DNA of 64,000 nucleotides from Dryas octopetala (taxonomy: Eukaryota > Streptophyta > Magnoliopsida > Rosales > Rosaceae): contig OY992834.1 of assembly GCA_963921425.1 (NCBI GenBank), positions 3,968,001 to 4,032,000 on the forward strand, read 5' to 3'. Below are positions 10,801 to 21,947 of this stretch, piece after piece (positions within the stretch are counted from its first letter, which is position 1; each line of letters begins with the position of its first letter). Made by a program: the position numbers and the translations under genes. A model generated the notes under the pieces. The model ran no database searches. It saw nothing but the letters and a program-made list of their open reading frames with translations, and had not been told where the DNA came from.

Positions 10801-13800
10801 ATTTGAAAATTACAAAATGTTGTGTGGCTGTCTCTATTTGTTATTGAAGATTGAGTTTTATTACAATTGGTTTGTCATTAAGTTGTACTACATTGAGAAT
10901 CTGTACTGGTTACTTAATTGTAGTTGGTTTGAGAGTGGATATGCACGAATTTTTTATTTATATGAGCTTTGGTGGGATGATCGTATAATGATATGAATTA
11001 TGAGTTGCTTCCGAAATTTGTGGAGTTTTGGACAAATGGTTAATTTTGTCTCGTGTCAATTAGTCAAGTATAATTTTGTCTAGTGATCGCCAACTTAATT
11101 ATAGCACATCTATCACATTTCTGTCCATTGATTTTAATTATTAAATTTTAATAATTGTTTTTTAATTTAGGTATAAAAATTAAAAAGCGTTTTAAATTAG
11201 TATTAGTTGAAAAATCAAATAAAATAATAAAATAAAAGAGATTAGAATTTATAAATATTACATTATATGCTACTATAATAAAAAAATAAAAAAAATATTA
11301 TATCATAAATATTATATTAATTTATAAAATATTGTATTAAGATAAATAAAAATTCAGTCATAACTTAACTGTGACTATTTTGGTAAATTAAAAGAGATAG
11401 TTCACACCCCTATACTATATATTATTTTGAGTAAAAGTATTGTTTTGACTTCTATTTATACTATATTGTAATATAATTTTTCTAAAAAAATTTAATTAAG
11501 TCACAACTTAGATGTTACTGTCGTTCAGTTACAACTAAATTTAAAGTTGTGAGTGTCATACAATCATAACTAAATGTGAAGTTGAGACTACATTAGCAAA
11601 TTTTCAAGATAATATAAAAGTCTTAAGGGCAATTTTGTCGAAACCTTATAAATTTTAACTAACATTCATCATATGTGGGTCAAAGTATAAAAATATCATA
11701 TGAAAAAAACTCAAATCAAAGGAGCCAATATATTTGTGACCTAATCTAAAAAACTACATTTAAATTTGGTAGTTCAATTGAAATATTATATAGTTTTTAT
11801 GTTATACCAAAAAATTATTGAAATTTAATATTTAATCCTAATTTTCTATAATTATTAAGGATAATATAAATGTCTGATAATTATAATTAATCACATTATA
11901 CTATTTATCTTAACATAAATATAAGTAAAAATTTGAGATATCAACATATTTTATATTTAAAGTAAATGATTATAAAGTCCAGTTTTGGACTCTTATTCCC
12001 TCTTAGACCTACCCATTTAATTGGATTTCCCAGCCGTCCACCTTATTTTCTTCCAGCCCACTTTTAATTTTTCATCCCTTCTCCGTCTCCCTCTCTCATT
12101 TCTCTTTCCTCACTCACGCCCAGCCACCCCTCCTCCTTGATCTATGTCGTCCCACGTGGGCTTGGAGGTTGAGCGATGGTGCTCGAACGGCGTTGTGACG
12201 CCGATCTCGGAGCAACCAGATTCAGTGGCTTCGTTGCCACCGTCGAGGTTTTGAGTCCGATCGGCAATACCGAAACAACTTGCACTACCTTCGAGTTTGG
12301 TTAAAGTTGGTAACTCATTGTCTATCCCTCTTCTTTAAGATTATGATTTCTGGTTGGTTGAATGGCTATTAATTTGTATATCTGTCATTTAATATTTTAA
12401 TTTTCTTGGAGGTCTTTGATTTGGGTGTGATTACTGTTATGGGTGTTTGATTTATGATGAAATGATATATCTTGCGTTATACAGTCACAACACAGTCACA
12501 ACAGTAATCAATTTCTTAGGTGTTTGATTTGGGTGTGATTAATGTTGTGGGTGTTGGGAGATTGCATGTATAACGCAATACGTTTATGATGTTTTTTTTA
12601 ATGTTGTGGGTGTTTGATTTGGGAAACTGTTGTGGGTGTGATTACTGTTGTGGGTTATATATGTTTTTGATTGAGTTGGATATTGATATGGTTCAAGTTA
12701 ATCATTATATATATTTTATTTAATGGCTTTACCTTCCTACAGTTGCTAGTTTTCATGGTTAGTAATGTTTATGAAAACTGCAAGCGATCACATAATGCAA
12801 ATGAAATGCAATGGAGCCTCTGGTACTGTTGCTATTAAATTAATAGCTTTACCTTTCTACAGTCAATCCCAAAATGCAAATGAAATGATGAAATGCAATG
12901 CAGCCAGAAACATTCTATGCCTATCTGTTTGGTTGCTTTTAAAATAAAGGAATTTTTTGTAATTTTTTTTTTTTGTGTGGAAGTGTATTTTCTAAGTAAG
13001 TATTTTGAAAATTGTCTTTGTTTTCAGTTGGAAATAATTTGTGGACGAAAATGGCTATGATTGTTACTGTCGAGTAGTAACTATTTGGGACAATAGTTAT
13101 TATCAGACAGTTACAATTATTGTTAATGTGGGCGCAATCTGGAGGTGCTGAGCGCGATTTGGAAGAGCTGGACTCGATTGAGAAATATAGTAACAATCTC
13201 ACTTATATATTGTTACCGACAAGCAGTAACAATATGTGAGTAAAACTATGATTAGTTACTGTTTGTCAGTAACAATATCTAAGTGGAGCTATGATTGTTA
13301 TTGACAAACAGTAATAATATGTAGGTGGGGTTATGGTTGTTACTACTTGTCAGTAACAATATATAAGTGAGGTTATGATTGTTATTGACAATCATTAACA
13401 ATATGTAAGTGAAGCTATGATTGTTACTACTTGTCAGTAATAATATGTAAATGAGGCTATATTTGTTACTACTTGTCAGTAACAATATATAAGTGAGACT
13501 ATAATTGTTACTGCAATATGTAATTATGTAAGTAGGGCTATGAATTTGGGAGAAAATTGATTAATTATTAATTGCTACTGCTACAGTGCCACACCAATTA
13601 ATTATTAAAAAGAAATGAAAAGAAAAGACACATGACTAAGCTTTTGATCAAAGACTTGGTGTAGTAAAACTCATTCTGCTTTATGACTCCTTTAAGCCAC
13701 AAATCCAATCACAAAGTTAATTTTGGCTTTAGATGAGGTGATGTGTGGCATATATGGAAAATAAAATCAAATAAAGTTGTACCACGGACTTTGATTGGTT

Positions 13801-14540
13801 TTCATTTTGGTTATTTCTCATTTCTGAACAGAAATTTAGATGCAGACACTTGACTTGATTAGACCCGTTTACAAAGTGATGGATTCATTTGTTGGAGTTC
13901 GAGAGAAAACTTGTGTTTTTTTTGCCGTTAACGCTTCCGTTTAATTTTTTAAAAAGTGAGCCGCTACAATAGCGACTGGGCCATTACAGTAGCGTGTTAT
14001 TGTTGCTGGGTCGGATAATCACGATTTTTATTGAGCTTGACTTACAAAAAAAAAATCCTTATATTTATAAAATATAATATTAATAATATTTATTCATATT
14101 ATAATTTAGTAATTGAAAAATAAATGGTTGAGCATTTATGTGATTGAATTGAGGAGTCGCCAAACAGCAATGGGTCCACGCGGCAAGATCAGATGTGATC
14201 AATTCAAGGTGACACTCTTCCAAATGGAATGGAATGGAATCTCAGCCAGCGCGAAAGTCGAAACCCCCATAGTGATGCCAAATTGCCAACCATTAATCTT
14301 TAATTAACAAATGCCTCTCATTCTATGCTTTTTGAGCTCTCAGTTTTGACGTCAGTCCAAAGGCAGAGAAACGACGCTGTTCTTCACATGTTCATTGGCT
14401 TAGCGTGCAAAACGACGACGCATTCGTGCTTTCTTCTTTTCAGGGTTACGGAGTCTGTGTGCCACCCACTTACGCGCATTCTTGACCCCTTTGTAACTTG
14501 TATAGAAGACTTTGTCGCTTTTAGCAATATAGTTTAGCAA
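10801..14540. other. Intergenic, AT-rich with repeats, no gene recognised
   Basis: The first part (to about 11980) is very AT-rich with no features. A GC-richer island at 12040-12310 contains a pyrimidine-rich leader-like stretch and a 35-codon ORF from the ATG at 12144. Nothing in it resembles a known family; it may be a captured gene scrap. From 12400 to 12900 there are short direct repeats such as ggtgtttgatttgggtg and atgcaaatgaaatg. A 42-bp tandem array follows (separate entry). The last kilobase leads into the promoter of the PLAC8 gene. Confidence 0.5.
13190..13530. repeat. 42-bp tandem repeat with internal hairpin motif
   Basis: Successive units such as atggttgttactacttgtca recur every 42 bases from about 13290 to 13500, with diverged units either side. 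Each unit contains gttacta-cttgt-cagtaac, an almost perfect inverted repeat that could fold into a short hairpin. As 42 is a multiple of three, the array stays open in one frame on the minus strand, giving a spurious 14-residue repeat protein of 68 codons. Confidence 0.85.
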
Positions 14541-14545
14541 CTGCA

Positions 14546-15270
14546 ACTTCAATGAAAGCTTCTTCGACTCTCTCATGTTTCTCCGTCAGTTTTTAGGTAT
14601 GTCTTAAGCTTTGCCTTTTCCTCTACCGTAGCTTTTTTTATGCTGTCATTCCTTCATTTTATTTTTGCCTCTAAGGTTGTAATCCTTTATTTGATTTGTT
14701 CTTTTGAAGGGTTTAACTGCTCCGTTTTATTTTATTTTTTTTCTGGGTATATTATATTCTCAGTTTTTAATCAAAATCTATAATTTAACTTTCTGGGTGT
14801 TTCTCCATTGCTTCTGTGATCACCTATTGATGAAAGGATTGTTCTTTAAATTAAAGTATGAATGATCCAAACTTTTTTCTTTGTAAAATTTGGGTTTTGG
14901 ATTAGTAATGAGTAATTAGCTAGTAAGGATTACTGTGCAAGGCTCTTGTTCTTTATGCGACGTTTTGCTCTTTTTTTTTTTTTAAATTTTATCAACTGGG
15001 TCGAATTCTATATATGAAATTTCAGTCTTGATTGATGAATGATGATTTTGGTTATTTGGATTGCTTCCTGGGATTAAAGTCTTCTGTTTTCAATGTTTAT
15101 TTTCCTTGTAGATTCCTTTCTTCTCTTCTTTCCAAGAACACTTTTCAGTTGATTACACTCAAAATTATATGCAATGCAACCCTAGTGGAAACATTGAAGA
15201 AAAGGTACGCATTGTGACTCTGATATCACAAATCTGATCTTGGTGTACAAGATTTGTTCTGGATTTGAGA
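14546..15270 (+). promoter_or_regulatory. 5' UTR with a UTR intron, PLAC8-family gene
   Basis: Upstream of the start codon there is a good GT donor after ctccgtcagtttttag (donor at 14597) and a good AG acceptor (ttttccttgtag, ending 15111), framing a T-rich 515-bp stretch that looks like a leader intron. The exon parts (about 14546-14596 and 15112-15270) are therefore likely 5' UTR. The transcription start is not determined. Confidence 0.5.
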
Positions 15271-17001
15271 ATGGTTTCCACTGATAATGGCAAGCACAAA
15301 GAGGAAATGGAAGAACCCAATGGTGGAGAAGTGAAGTCTCAAATTCCCTTTAACATTTCAGTGTCTCGGAAGACATTGTTGAGCAATGAAAAACCTCAAA
15401 GAAGGTTCCATGATGCTCTTCCCAATAGAATAAGGTTCCTCAAATTTGGTTCTGCATCTGCCAAATTCAAGCGGCTAGCTGAGGACAGAGATGAGAGGTC
15501 ACGCTCTGTGGCTTCTTCAAGTGGTCATGGTTTTAAAGAACGAATCAATGGGGTATTTTCCCGGAAAATTGATTGGGCTTTGCTCTTGAAAATGAGCAAA
15601 GAATGGATTAGAAACCCATTTAACATGGCTCTTTTTGTGTGGATCACCTGTGTTGCTGTTTCAGGTGCCATTCTGTTTCTTGTCATGACGGGAATGTTGA
15701 ACCATGCACTACCAAAGAAGTCCCAGAGGGATGCTTGGTTCGAGGTCAATAATCAAATTCTCAATGCGCTTTTTACTCTTATATGTTTGTACCAACATCC
15801 AAAGCGGTTCCACCACCTTGTACTTCTGTGTAGATGGAAACCAGAAGACATTACTACACTTAGAAAGATTTACTGTAAAAATGGGACCTATAAGCCGCAT
15901 GAATGGGCCCACATGATGGTGGTCGTTGTTCTGCTCCATGTAAATTGCTTTGCTCAATATGCACTTTGTGGTTTAAACTTGGGTTACAAAAGATCTGAAC
16001 GACCAGCCATAGGAGTTGGAATATGTGTATCTCTTGCAATTGGTGCACCTGCAATTTCTGGTATATACAACATTATCAGTCCCCTGGGGAAGGATTATGA
16101 TTCAGATGTGGATGAGGAAGCACAGGTTCAGAGTAGCGCTGAAGAAAGACCAGACAGGTTAAGGTTAAAATCATTAGAGAGAAGATATTCTTTTGCATCG
16201 AGGGATGAACATCGTATTGTTGAGAATAGACCACAGTGGAGTGGAGGGATACTTGATTTTTGGGATGATATTTCTCTAGCATATGCCTCACTGTTCTGTA
16301 GTTTTTGTGTTTTTGGGTGGAATATGGAGAGGCTTGGATTTGGAAACATGTATGTCCATATTATGACATTTATTCTGTTTTGCATGGCTCCTTTCTGGAT
16401 TTTTAACTTGGCTGCTGTTAATATTGACAATGAGACTGTTCGGGAGGCTCTTGCAGTTACTGGGATTGTTCTATGTGTATTTGGTTTGCTCTATGGTGGC
16501 TTTTGGAGGATCCAAATGAGGAAGAGATTCAATTTGCCTTCTTATAACTTCTGTTTTGGTGAACCGGCAGTGGCTGATTGTGCATTGTGGCTTTTCTGTT
16601 GTTGGTGTTCTCTTGCTCAGGAAGTGAGGACTGGGAATTCCTATGACATTTTGGAAGAAAAGTTCTATAAAAAACAAACAGATAGTGGCAGCCAGCTACC
16701 AATTTCACCTTTGCCCCGTGAAAATGGAGCGGTTCCATTTAGATCTGGTCCAAGTTCTCCTTCAGGGAACTACTCGAGCCCAACCAAGATTGGCAGAGTT
16801 GGTTCTCCAAGTTCTCTGGGAAACTACTCAAGCCCAACTAAGAATGGCACAGTTGGTTTGCCAAGTCCTAGCCGAATGTCAAAGGGATTTTATAGTCCAG
16901 ATAGGCCACTTTCTAGTGTGAAAGAAGAGTCTTATGTAAAAGGTAAGGATGAAACTATGAGCCCACCTGCACCGTCATTGATACAAAGAGAAGCCACATA
17001 G
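15271..17001 (+). CDS. PLAC8-family multi-pass membrane protein
   Basis: This is a single-exon coding region of 576 aa. The ATG at 15271 is the first in frame (the frame is open for two codons upstream without an ATG). The N-terminal 110 residues are polar and basic. Hydrophobic segments follow at roughly residues 115-143, 212-240, 248-272, 352-382 and 392-415. The cysteine-rich PLAC8 signature lies at about 430-455 (DCALWLFCCWCSLAQEVR), which in plant relatives forms the CC-x-C core. The C-terminal 100 residues are Ser/Pro-rich and contain a repeated GNYSSPTK-x-G-x-VG-x-PS unit. Plant PLAC8 proteins of this longer subgroup are poorly characterised; other members affect cell number, cadmium transport or calcium entry. 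I do not assign a specific function. Confidence 0.88.
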   Translation: MVSTDNGKHKEEMEEPNGGEVKSQIPFNISVSRKTLLSNEKPQRRFHDALPNRIRFLKFGSASAKFKRLAEDRDERSRSVASSSGHGFKERINGVFSRKIDWALLLKMSKEWIRNPFNMALFVWITCVAVSGAILFLVMTGMLNHALPKKSQRDAWFEVNNQILNALFTLICLYQHPKRFHHLVLLCRWKPEDITTLRKIYCKNGTYKPHEWAHMMVVVVLLHVNCFAQYALCGLNLGYKRSERPAIGVGICVSLAIGAPAISGIYNIISPLGKDYDSDVDEEAQVQSSAEERPDRLRLKSLERRYSFASRDEHRIVENRPQWSGGILDFWDDISLAYASLFCSFCVFGWNMERLGFGNMYVHIMTFILFCMAPFWIFNLAAVNIDNETVREALAVTGIVLCVFGLLYGGFWRIQMRKRFNLPSYNFCFGEPAVADCALWLFCCWCSLAQEVRTGNSYDILEEKFYKKQTDSGSQLPISPLPRENGAVPFRSGPSSPSGNYSSPTKIGRVGSPSSLGNYSSPTKNGTVGLPSPSRMSKGFYSPDRPLSSVKEESYVKGKDETMSPPAPSLIQREAT

Positions 17002-19851
17002 CCCCACGGATGAGGATAAGATCTATATACTCTGTAGTCTTATGATTTGTTTATGAATTTCTGTAGAATTATTTGTGTAACTTACATGTATCTTTTGTGT
17101 GCTCAGATGCATCCATGTACTTTCTTTTGAAATTTTTTACACCATGAGTTAATATGTGATAATTGATAGTCTAATAGTACTTTGATTCACGCACAAAGAA
17201 ATTATCTGCTTTCTTATTTTTACTGAGCAATATTTCTGTTCTGAATATAATTGTGCATCTCTCTCTTTTTGTTAATTTTATCTGACTTAGAATCTTGTTA
17301 CATTGCCTATGTTTGACTGAGCTATCTTTCTTTACTGAGTAATATATTTGTGTTTTCTTTCTCTTTCTATTGTTTTCATTCCACTGAAATGGAAATATCT
17401 GACTTAAAACTCTTGTGCAGTTGAGTTTCTGAAAGATGGTTAGTTGGGCTGCTTAGAGATTTCGTTAACTTGTACATAGTTTTCTTGGGTTAGCAATGAA
17501 ATCAGAAATATATGAATAATAACTGAAGTAAACTACAAGAAGTAATCTGGTAGTTAGGAGTTAAAACGAGTGACATTTTTGTGGGAAGTGGGAAAGGAAG
17601 GAAAATCTTTGGAGCTAGAGGTGTGCCAGGACATTTTTGTGGGTGCAAATAGAAGCATACAAAATAATATATAAATTTTAAAAAATATAAAAAAAGACTT
17701 TTACCACACAACTCACAGAGGTCAGTTTCTGTGAGCTTACTGTATCCAGCTGTCTGCCCAAGATTTCTGTTTATTCTCCTATTTTAATGTGATTCTGTAG
17801 AATCTGATAAATAAATAATCAGAGTACATATTTGTGAAGTGATTTATTGACTTTGGCATTTGCTTGCATATGATCCTCTGGTCGAGGATTTCTGATATGG
17901 CAGCAAAGCAAAACAAGGAAATGCTTTCATTAATTCAAGGTTGAGAGTAGGGACATGCACCAGAACACGTTTGTTTGAGAGAATAGAGCAGCGGAGGGGA
18001 TTAGGTACCATGTCGCATGATGACAGGGACCACCGCCCCGGTGTAGATAATCTTTTGTTTGGTAGTTACTTCATTTGTTGGGATTTCTGGTTTATGTTAG
18101 GTTAGGGACTGATAATAAGTTTTTTTCTCAGCAAGGTCTATTCTATATGATGGTCATTCTGAGCTATAATAAATAATGGCAGTAGGTGTACTAAGTAGTG
18201 TAGTAAGTCATGTTTTACCCCAGAATGAGCTGAGCACTTTGTGACTCACAAATGACAAAGCCATAGTTTCTTTGTAGCTTGAGTGATTTATAAAAAGGGC
18301 TTAACTTTTATCCACCAAGTCATTCACTTCTTGTCTGTGTCTACATTTTATTCTCAAGTTTCTGACTTTCTGTTATGTAGAGTAGTAGAGAATGCGTGCC
18401 CATTGTAATGCGGAAGGTGTGTTGTGTAGTTGGTTTTATTGCTGGCATGTTTGCACAAGTTGGCTGTATGGACGGGTAAAAGCTTTTCTATCATCTACTC
18501 TAATACTCTATTCTAGATTTTTATATTTTGGTGATGTTAGCTTTGGAAAGTGGCCATGAAGGCCGGTACCGAAAGACAAACAACTTCCAAAGTGGAGATG
18601 AGGACTCCATGTCTTACCTGAAATGTTTATATTTTAATCAGGTTTAAGTATGTGTGCCATAAAAGAAAGCAATACACCCCGTTTTAGTTGGTACAGTTTG
18701 TTTACTTGTACATGGTCTATCATTAGCCTAAGAATATATGACATAAATGATTTGGCAGGTTAGGTAGTTCTTTATGTGCTTGGAGTTAGAAACCCCAAAA
18801 CCAATACCTAACCCATTTGCTAGCTCCATACTAAGTCCAATTAGCACTGGATTTTTGTTCTGTATCTACCTTAAGTTTGGATCCAGTTCTATAAAAATCT
18901 CCAAAATCGATGCTATTCCAGAGAAAGTGACAAGAATAACATCCAATCCACTTTGATTGCAACAACTAGTGGCAGTCTTTATCAGTGTTACTATGGCTTA
19001 CAAAGTAATAGCAACAGTGGATCCTTTGTAAGCATGATGAATATCACCTTTAACTTTCAACTTTTTCACTCTGAAGCTGTTGTTTTCAAAGGTGATGTTT
19101 AGTGTAGGGACAGCCATGAACCCCTTCTATGTTTGGTAAGCTAGGAGGCATTCTAGCTGTCTGATTTGCATCACATGACAAAGAGGATCCCTCTTCTTGT
19201 GACCCTAATGAGTCAATGACAGATCAACATGTTCTAGATCCAGTCTAGCACTGTACTATTCCTACTCTCTAACCTCTAGTCTTTAGTGCATAGAGGACAA
19301 TTCCTAATCAATTTTGTCTTCATTACCCAGAAGGGACCCAATTTTGATGGGTATGATATGCAACCAAAAGTGCAGTCCACTAGTCACAAACAGCTTCTTA
19401 TAAGTGGGGGTAAGGTAATCAAAGTTCATATGCACAACAGCACAAGAGAAGACCAATGCTTAGCCCATGCTCAATTCTAGTTGCCCATAAAGGCCAGTCA
19501 TCCAGGATTGGTTACCTTGCATTAATTTTTTAGAACATTAATCAGACTTAGTTGGTTTGAACTTTGAATTTTGAACTTTGGACTTTGAACTTTGAAGAAA
19601 GCAATTTCCTTCTTTTCCTATGACTATGAGCAACTAATGAGCGAATAGCTTCTTCCCTCACATTGATGTACAATTTGGCAATTACGCCACTTTGTGGGCC
19701 CATGCCCATGGCCCATGAGGTTTCACTTTTAAAACCTTCACTTTCAAGAAGACTGTGCTATTCCTTGCCTCGGTCCACTTGCCCCCTACACCCTACTTTA
19801 CTGTAAAGTAGAAACCGATCGGCTTCAGTTTTGAACCTCCACTTTTGTAAA
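17002..19851. other. Intergenic, no gene recognised
   Basis: The first few hundred bases are the likely 3' UTR of the PLAC8 gene. The rest has only short open frames without family resemblance. A minus-strand stretch at about 18880-19117 reads as short hydrophobic peptides interrupted by stops and might be a decayed gene piece, but I could not identify it. Confidence 0.4.
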
Positions 19852-19860
19852 TTTACTTTT

Positions 19861-20629
19861 GGCTTATTATTCTATTTGCCCTCCCGAACATAATTTGAAT
19901 TCTCGCTTTACCCTCTGGCTTTTTTTTTTTGGTCTCAAGTTACTTTGATGTTACACTATGTGTCTCACTTAATCCGATTTCATTAATATTTACGATTAAA
20001 GTGTTAATATAGTGTCTAGGTGTGCTTAAAATAAATTAAATATTATTTTAAAATTTTAATATTTCAAAAAATTAAAATAAAACTCCAAATTTAATAAAAA
20101 ATAATAAACGGAGTATGGGGGTAGGTTGGTTGCCGATCAGGAAGGGAGGGTGGGGGTGGGGGTGGGTTTCTGATTGGGAAAGGAGGGTGGGCGTGGCTGG
20201 GTTACCGATTGGGAAGGGAGGGTGGGGCTGGGTGGGTTGCCGATCGAGAAGGGAGGGTGGGGCTGGGTGGGTTGTCGATCAGGAAAGGAGGGGCTGGGTG
20301 GGTTATCGATCAGGAAAGATGAGGGTGGGTGGGTTGCATATCGGGAAGGGAGGGTGGGGGTGAGTATTTGATTTTTTTTATTTTTTTTTGTAATTTTTTA
20401 TTAAAATTTGAATTTTTTAAGATATTAATGTTTTAAATAATATTTAATTAATTTTTCTACACATGTGGATGCCACATAAGTATTTTTAATTGGAGATATT
20501 GACGAATTTGACATAATCGGATTAAATGAGACACAGAATGTAACGTCAGAGAATAACTTAAAAAAAAAAAAATCAGAGGATGAAGTGAGAATTCAAATTA
20601 TTTGCAAGGAGCAAATAGAATAATAAGCC
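19861..20629. mobile_element. Mutator-like non-autonomous element (long TIRs, 9-bp target duplication)
   Basis: The ends are long inverted repeats: GGCTTATTATTCTATTTG at 19861 on the left and its complement at the right end (caaatagaataataagcc). Similarity extends inwards for well over 100 bases on both sides. The element is flanked by a perfect 9-bp duplication tttactttt (19852-19860 and 20630-20638), diagnostic of Mutator-like transposases. It has no coding capacity. The centre is a G-rich tandem repeat described separately. Confidence 0.88.
20110..20362 (+). repeat. G-rich tandem repeat inside the MULE, quadruplex-prone
   Basis: About seven diverged copies of a 30- to 40-bp unit of the type gggttgccgatcgggaagg, gagggtgggg recur on the plus strand. 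The left part (20143-20167) contains four or more runs of three to five guanines separated by one or two bases, fitting the classic G-quadruplex pattern. Open frames across it encode Gly/Trp-rich repeats and are not considered genes. Confidence 0.8.
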
Positions 20630-20837
20630 TTTACTTTTAACTCAATAGCTACATTTCAAATTAAGAAAAAAGAATGCAATTGAATTTAAAAGATCGTGAT
20701 CCAAAAATATAAATAAAACATTACAACTTTAGTTGAGATTCAGAAAATTGGAATAATAGTCTAGCCTCTTCTAATACAGATCCGTTTAGTTAAACGACAT
20801 TTTCAATTAGCTTTCCTTTGTTTTTTAAGCTCCCACC

Positions 20838-21246
20838 TAGGGATGGCAAAATTCCCCGCCCCAGAAAATCCCCGTGGGGACCCGCCCCGATTAAGCGGGT
20901 ATGGTAATACCATCCCCATCCCCGCCCCGCCCCGTATACCCGTTTAATAAAAATATTATATTACATAATTATATTTTAATTTATTTTCTTAATTTTTGTT
21001 GCATATCTTTAAAATTTAATAGTGTTCTCTTTATAATTTAGTGTTATTGTAATATAATATGATGAATTTTAGTGTATTTCATCTATTATATTATATATTT
21101 ATATTAATTTGATATGTTATTAATAAAAAAATTATTTTTTTGAAAATAATAGGGGCCCCGAATACCCCCGATGGGGACCCGATTACCCGGCGGGGCGGGT
21201 ATGGTATTGGCAAACCCGCTCCGAACCCGCCCCGTTGCCATCCCTA
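20838..21246. mobile_element. hAT-type MITE, 409 bp
   Basis: The terminal inverted repeats are TAGGGATGGCAA at both ends, followed by G/C-rich subterminal repeats of the form ccccgccccg and ggcggggcgggt, with an AT-rich middle. It is flanked by a perfect 8-bp duplication ctcccacc (20830-20837 and 21247-21254), the hallmark of hAT. The TIR is related to that of the large hAT element at 25827 (TAGGGGTGGGCA), so a relative of that transposase could have mobilised it. Confidence 0.88.
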
Positions 21247-21571
21247 CTCCCACCTCAGCATTCTTTTCGTGGAAACTTGTAGCTATTCAATCCAATACTC
21301 GGAGATTTGGAATTTACATTTTTCCTCTAACGACGTCAAAAAATCATTAAATACCGCATTAAATTGATCAAGACCAAAAGATGAGAATTTTCATTTTATA
21401 GCTGGTAGAGAGCAGTGACCACGAAGCCAATAGCGTAAAGAGTTAAGATTAAGTTATTAACAAACAGACTTTTATAGCCAACATTATGTATTTAACTAAT
21501 TAAGGAAAAACGTAATTAGGTGGAGGAGGGTGGGGTCCATTTGTCAAAAAAAGTTGGCTCGACTCTCTCTT

Positions 21572-21579
21572 CACGTGTC
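21572..21579 (+). promoter_or_regulatory. G-box / ABRE-like motif upstream of the WUN1/SAG20-like gene
   Basis: The CACGTGTC core matches the plant G-box/ABRE bound by bZIP and bHLH factors. It lies about 230 bp upstream of the TATA box at 21802. A reversed CCAAT box (attggtcag) follows near 21743. Whether these act in wounding, senescence or ABA responses is inference. Confidence 0.4.
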
Positions 21580-21801
21580 CCCTCCTCCCTGACCCTCCTC
21601 ACTCCTCGCGATCCTTCGCGTACCAAAAACCGCGAAAGCACAGCCCATCGCACGCCACCTGTTCCCTCCCCTCAACCCAATAAAAACACCCCACGTCATC
21701 AATAACCGCAGGTTGTTCATTTCTTTAACGGCCTTGCACTTGATTGGTCAGTCGGATTAACCAAGAAGAAGAACGGATGTAGGGAATCCCAGACTCCTGT
21801 C

Positions 21802-21861
21802 TATAAAACACCCCCTCATCTCCCCCCCCATAAAACTCAATCCACATATCGCAACACTCCA

Positions 21862-21911
<50 letters not shown>
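21802..21911 (+). promoter_or_regulatory. TATA box and CT-repeat leader of the WUN1/SAG20-like gene
   Basis: A clear TATA box (tataaaa, 21802-21808) predicts transcription starting near 21832. The leader then holds a (CT)n microsatellite, about 21865-21911. There is no ATG anywhere between the predicted start and the conserved coding frame. An in-frame stop at 21912-21914 limits how far upstream the protein can begin. Confidence 0.65.
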
Positions 21912-21913
<2 letters not shown>

Positions 21914-21947
21914 AACCCGAAAACCCGCCTCGGAGCTTCTGCTAGAA

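Noticed and set aside
13279-13485. 68-codon minus-strand ORF with a 14-residue repeat
   Set aside because: It is only the 42-bp tandem array kept open by its multiple-of-three period.
18880-19117. Minus-strand readings resembling a short hydrophobic protein, interrupted by stops
   Set aside because: Could not be linked to any family; may be chance.
20115-20371. Gly/Trp-rich ORFs of 65-82 codons
   Set aside because: They lie entirely inside the G-rich repeat of a Mutator-like element.
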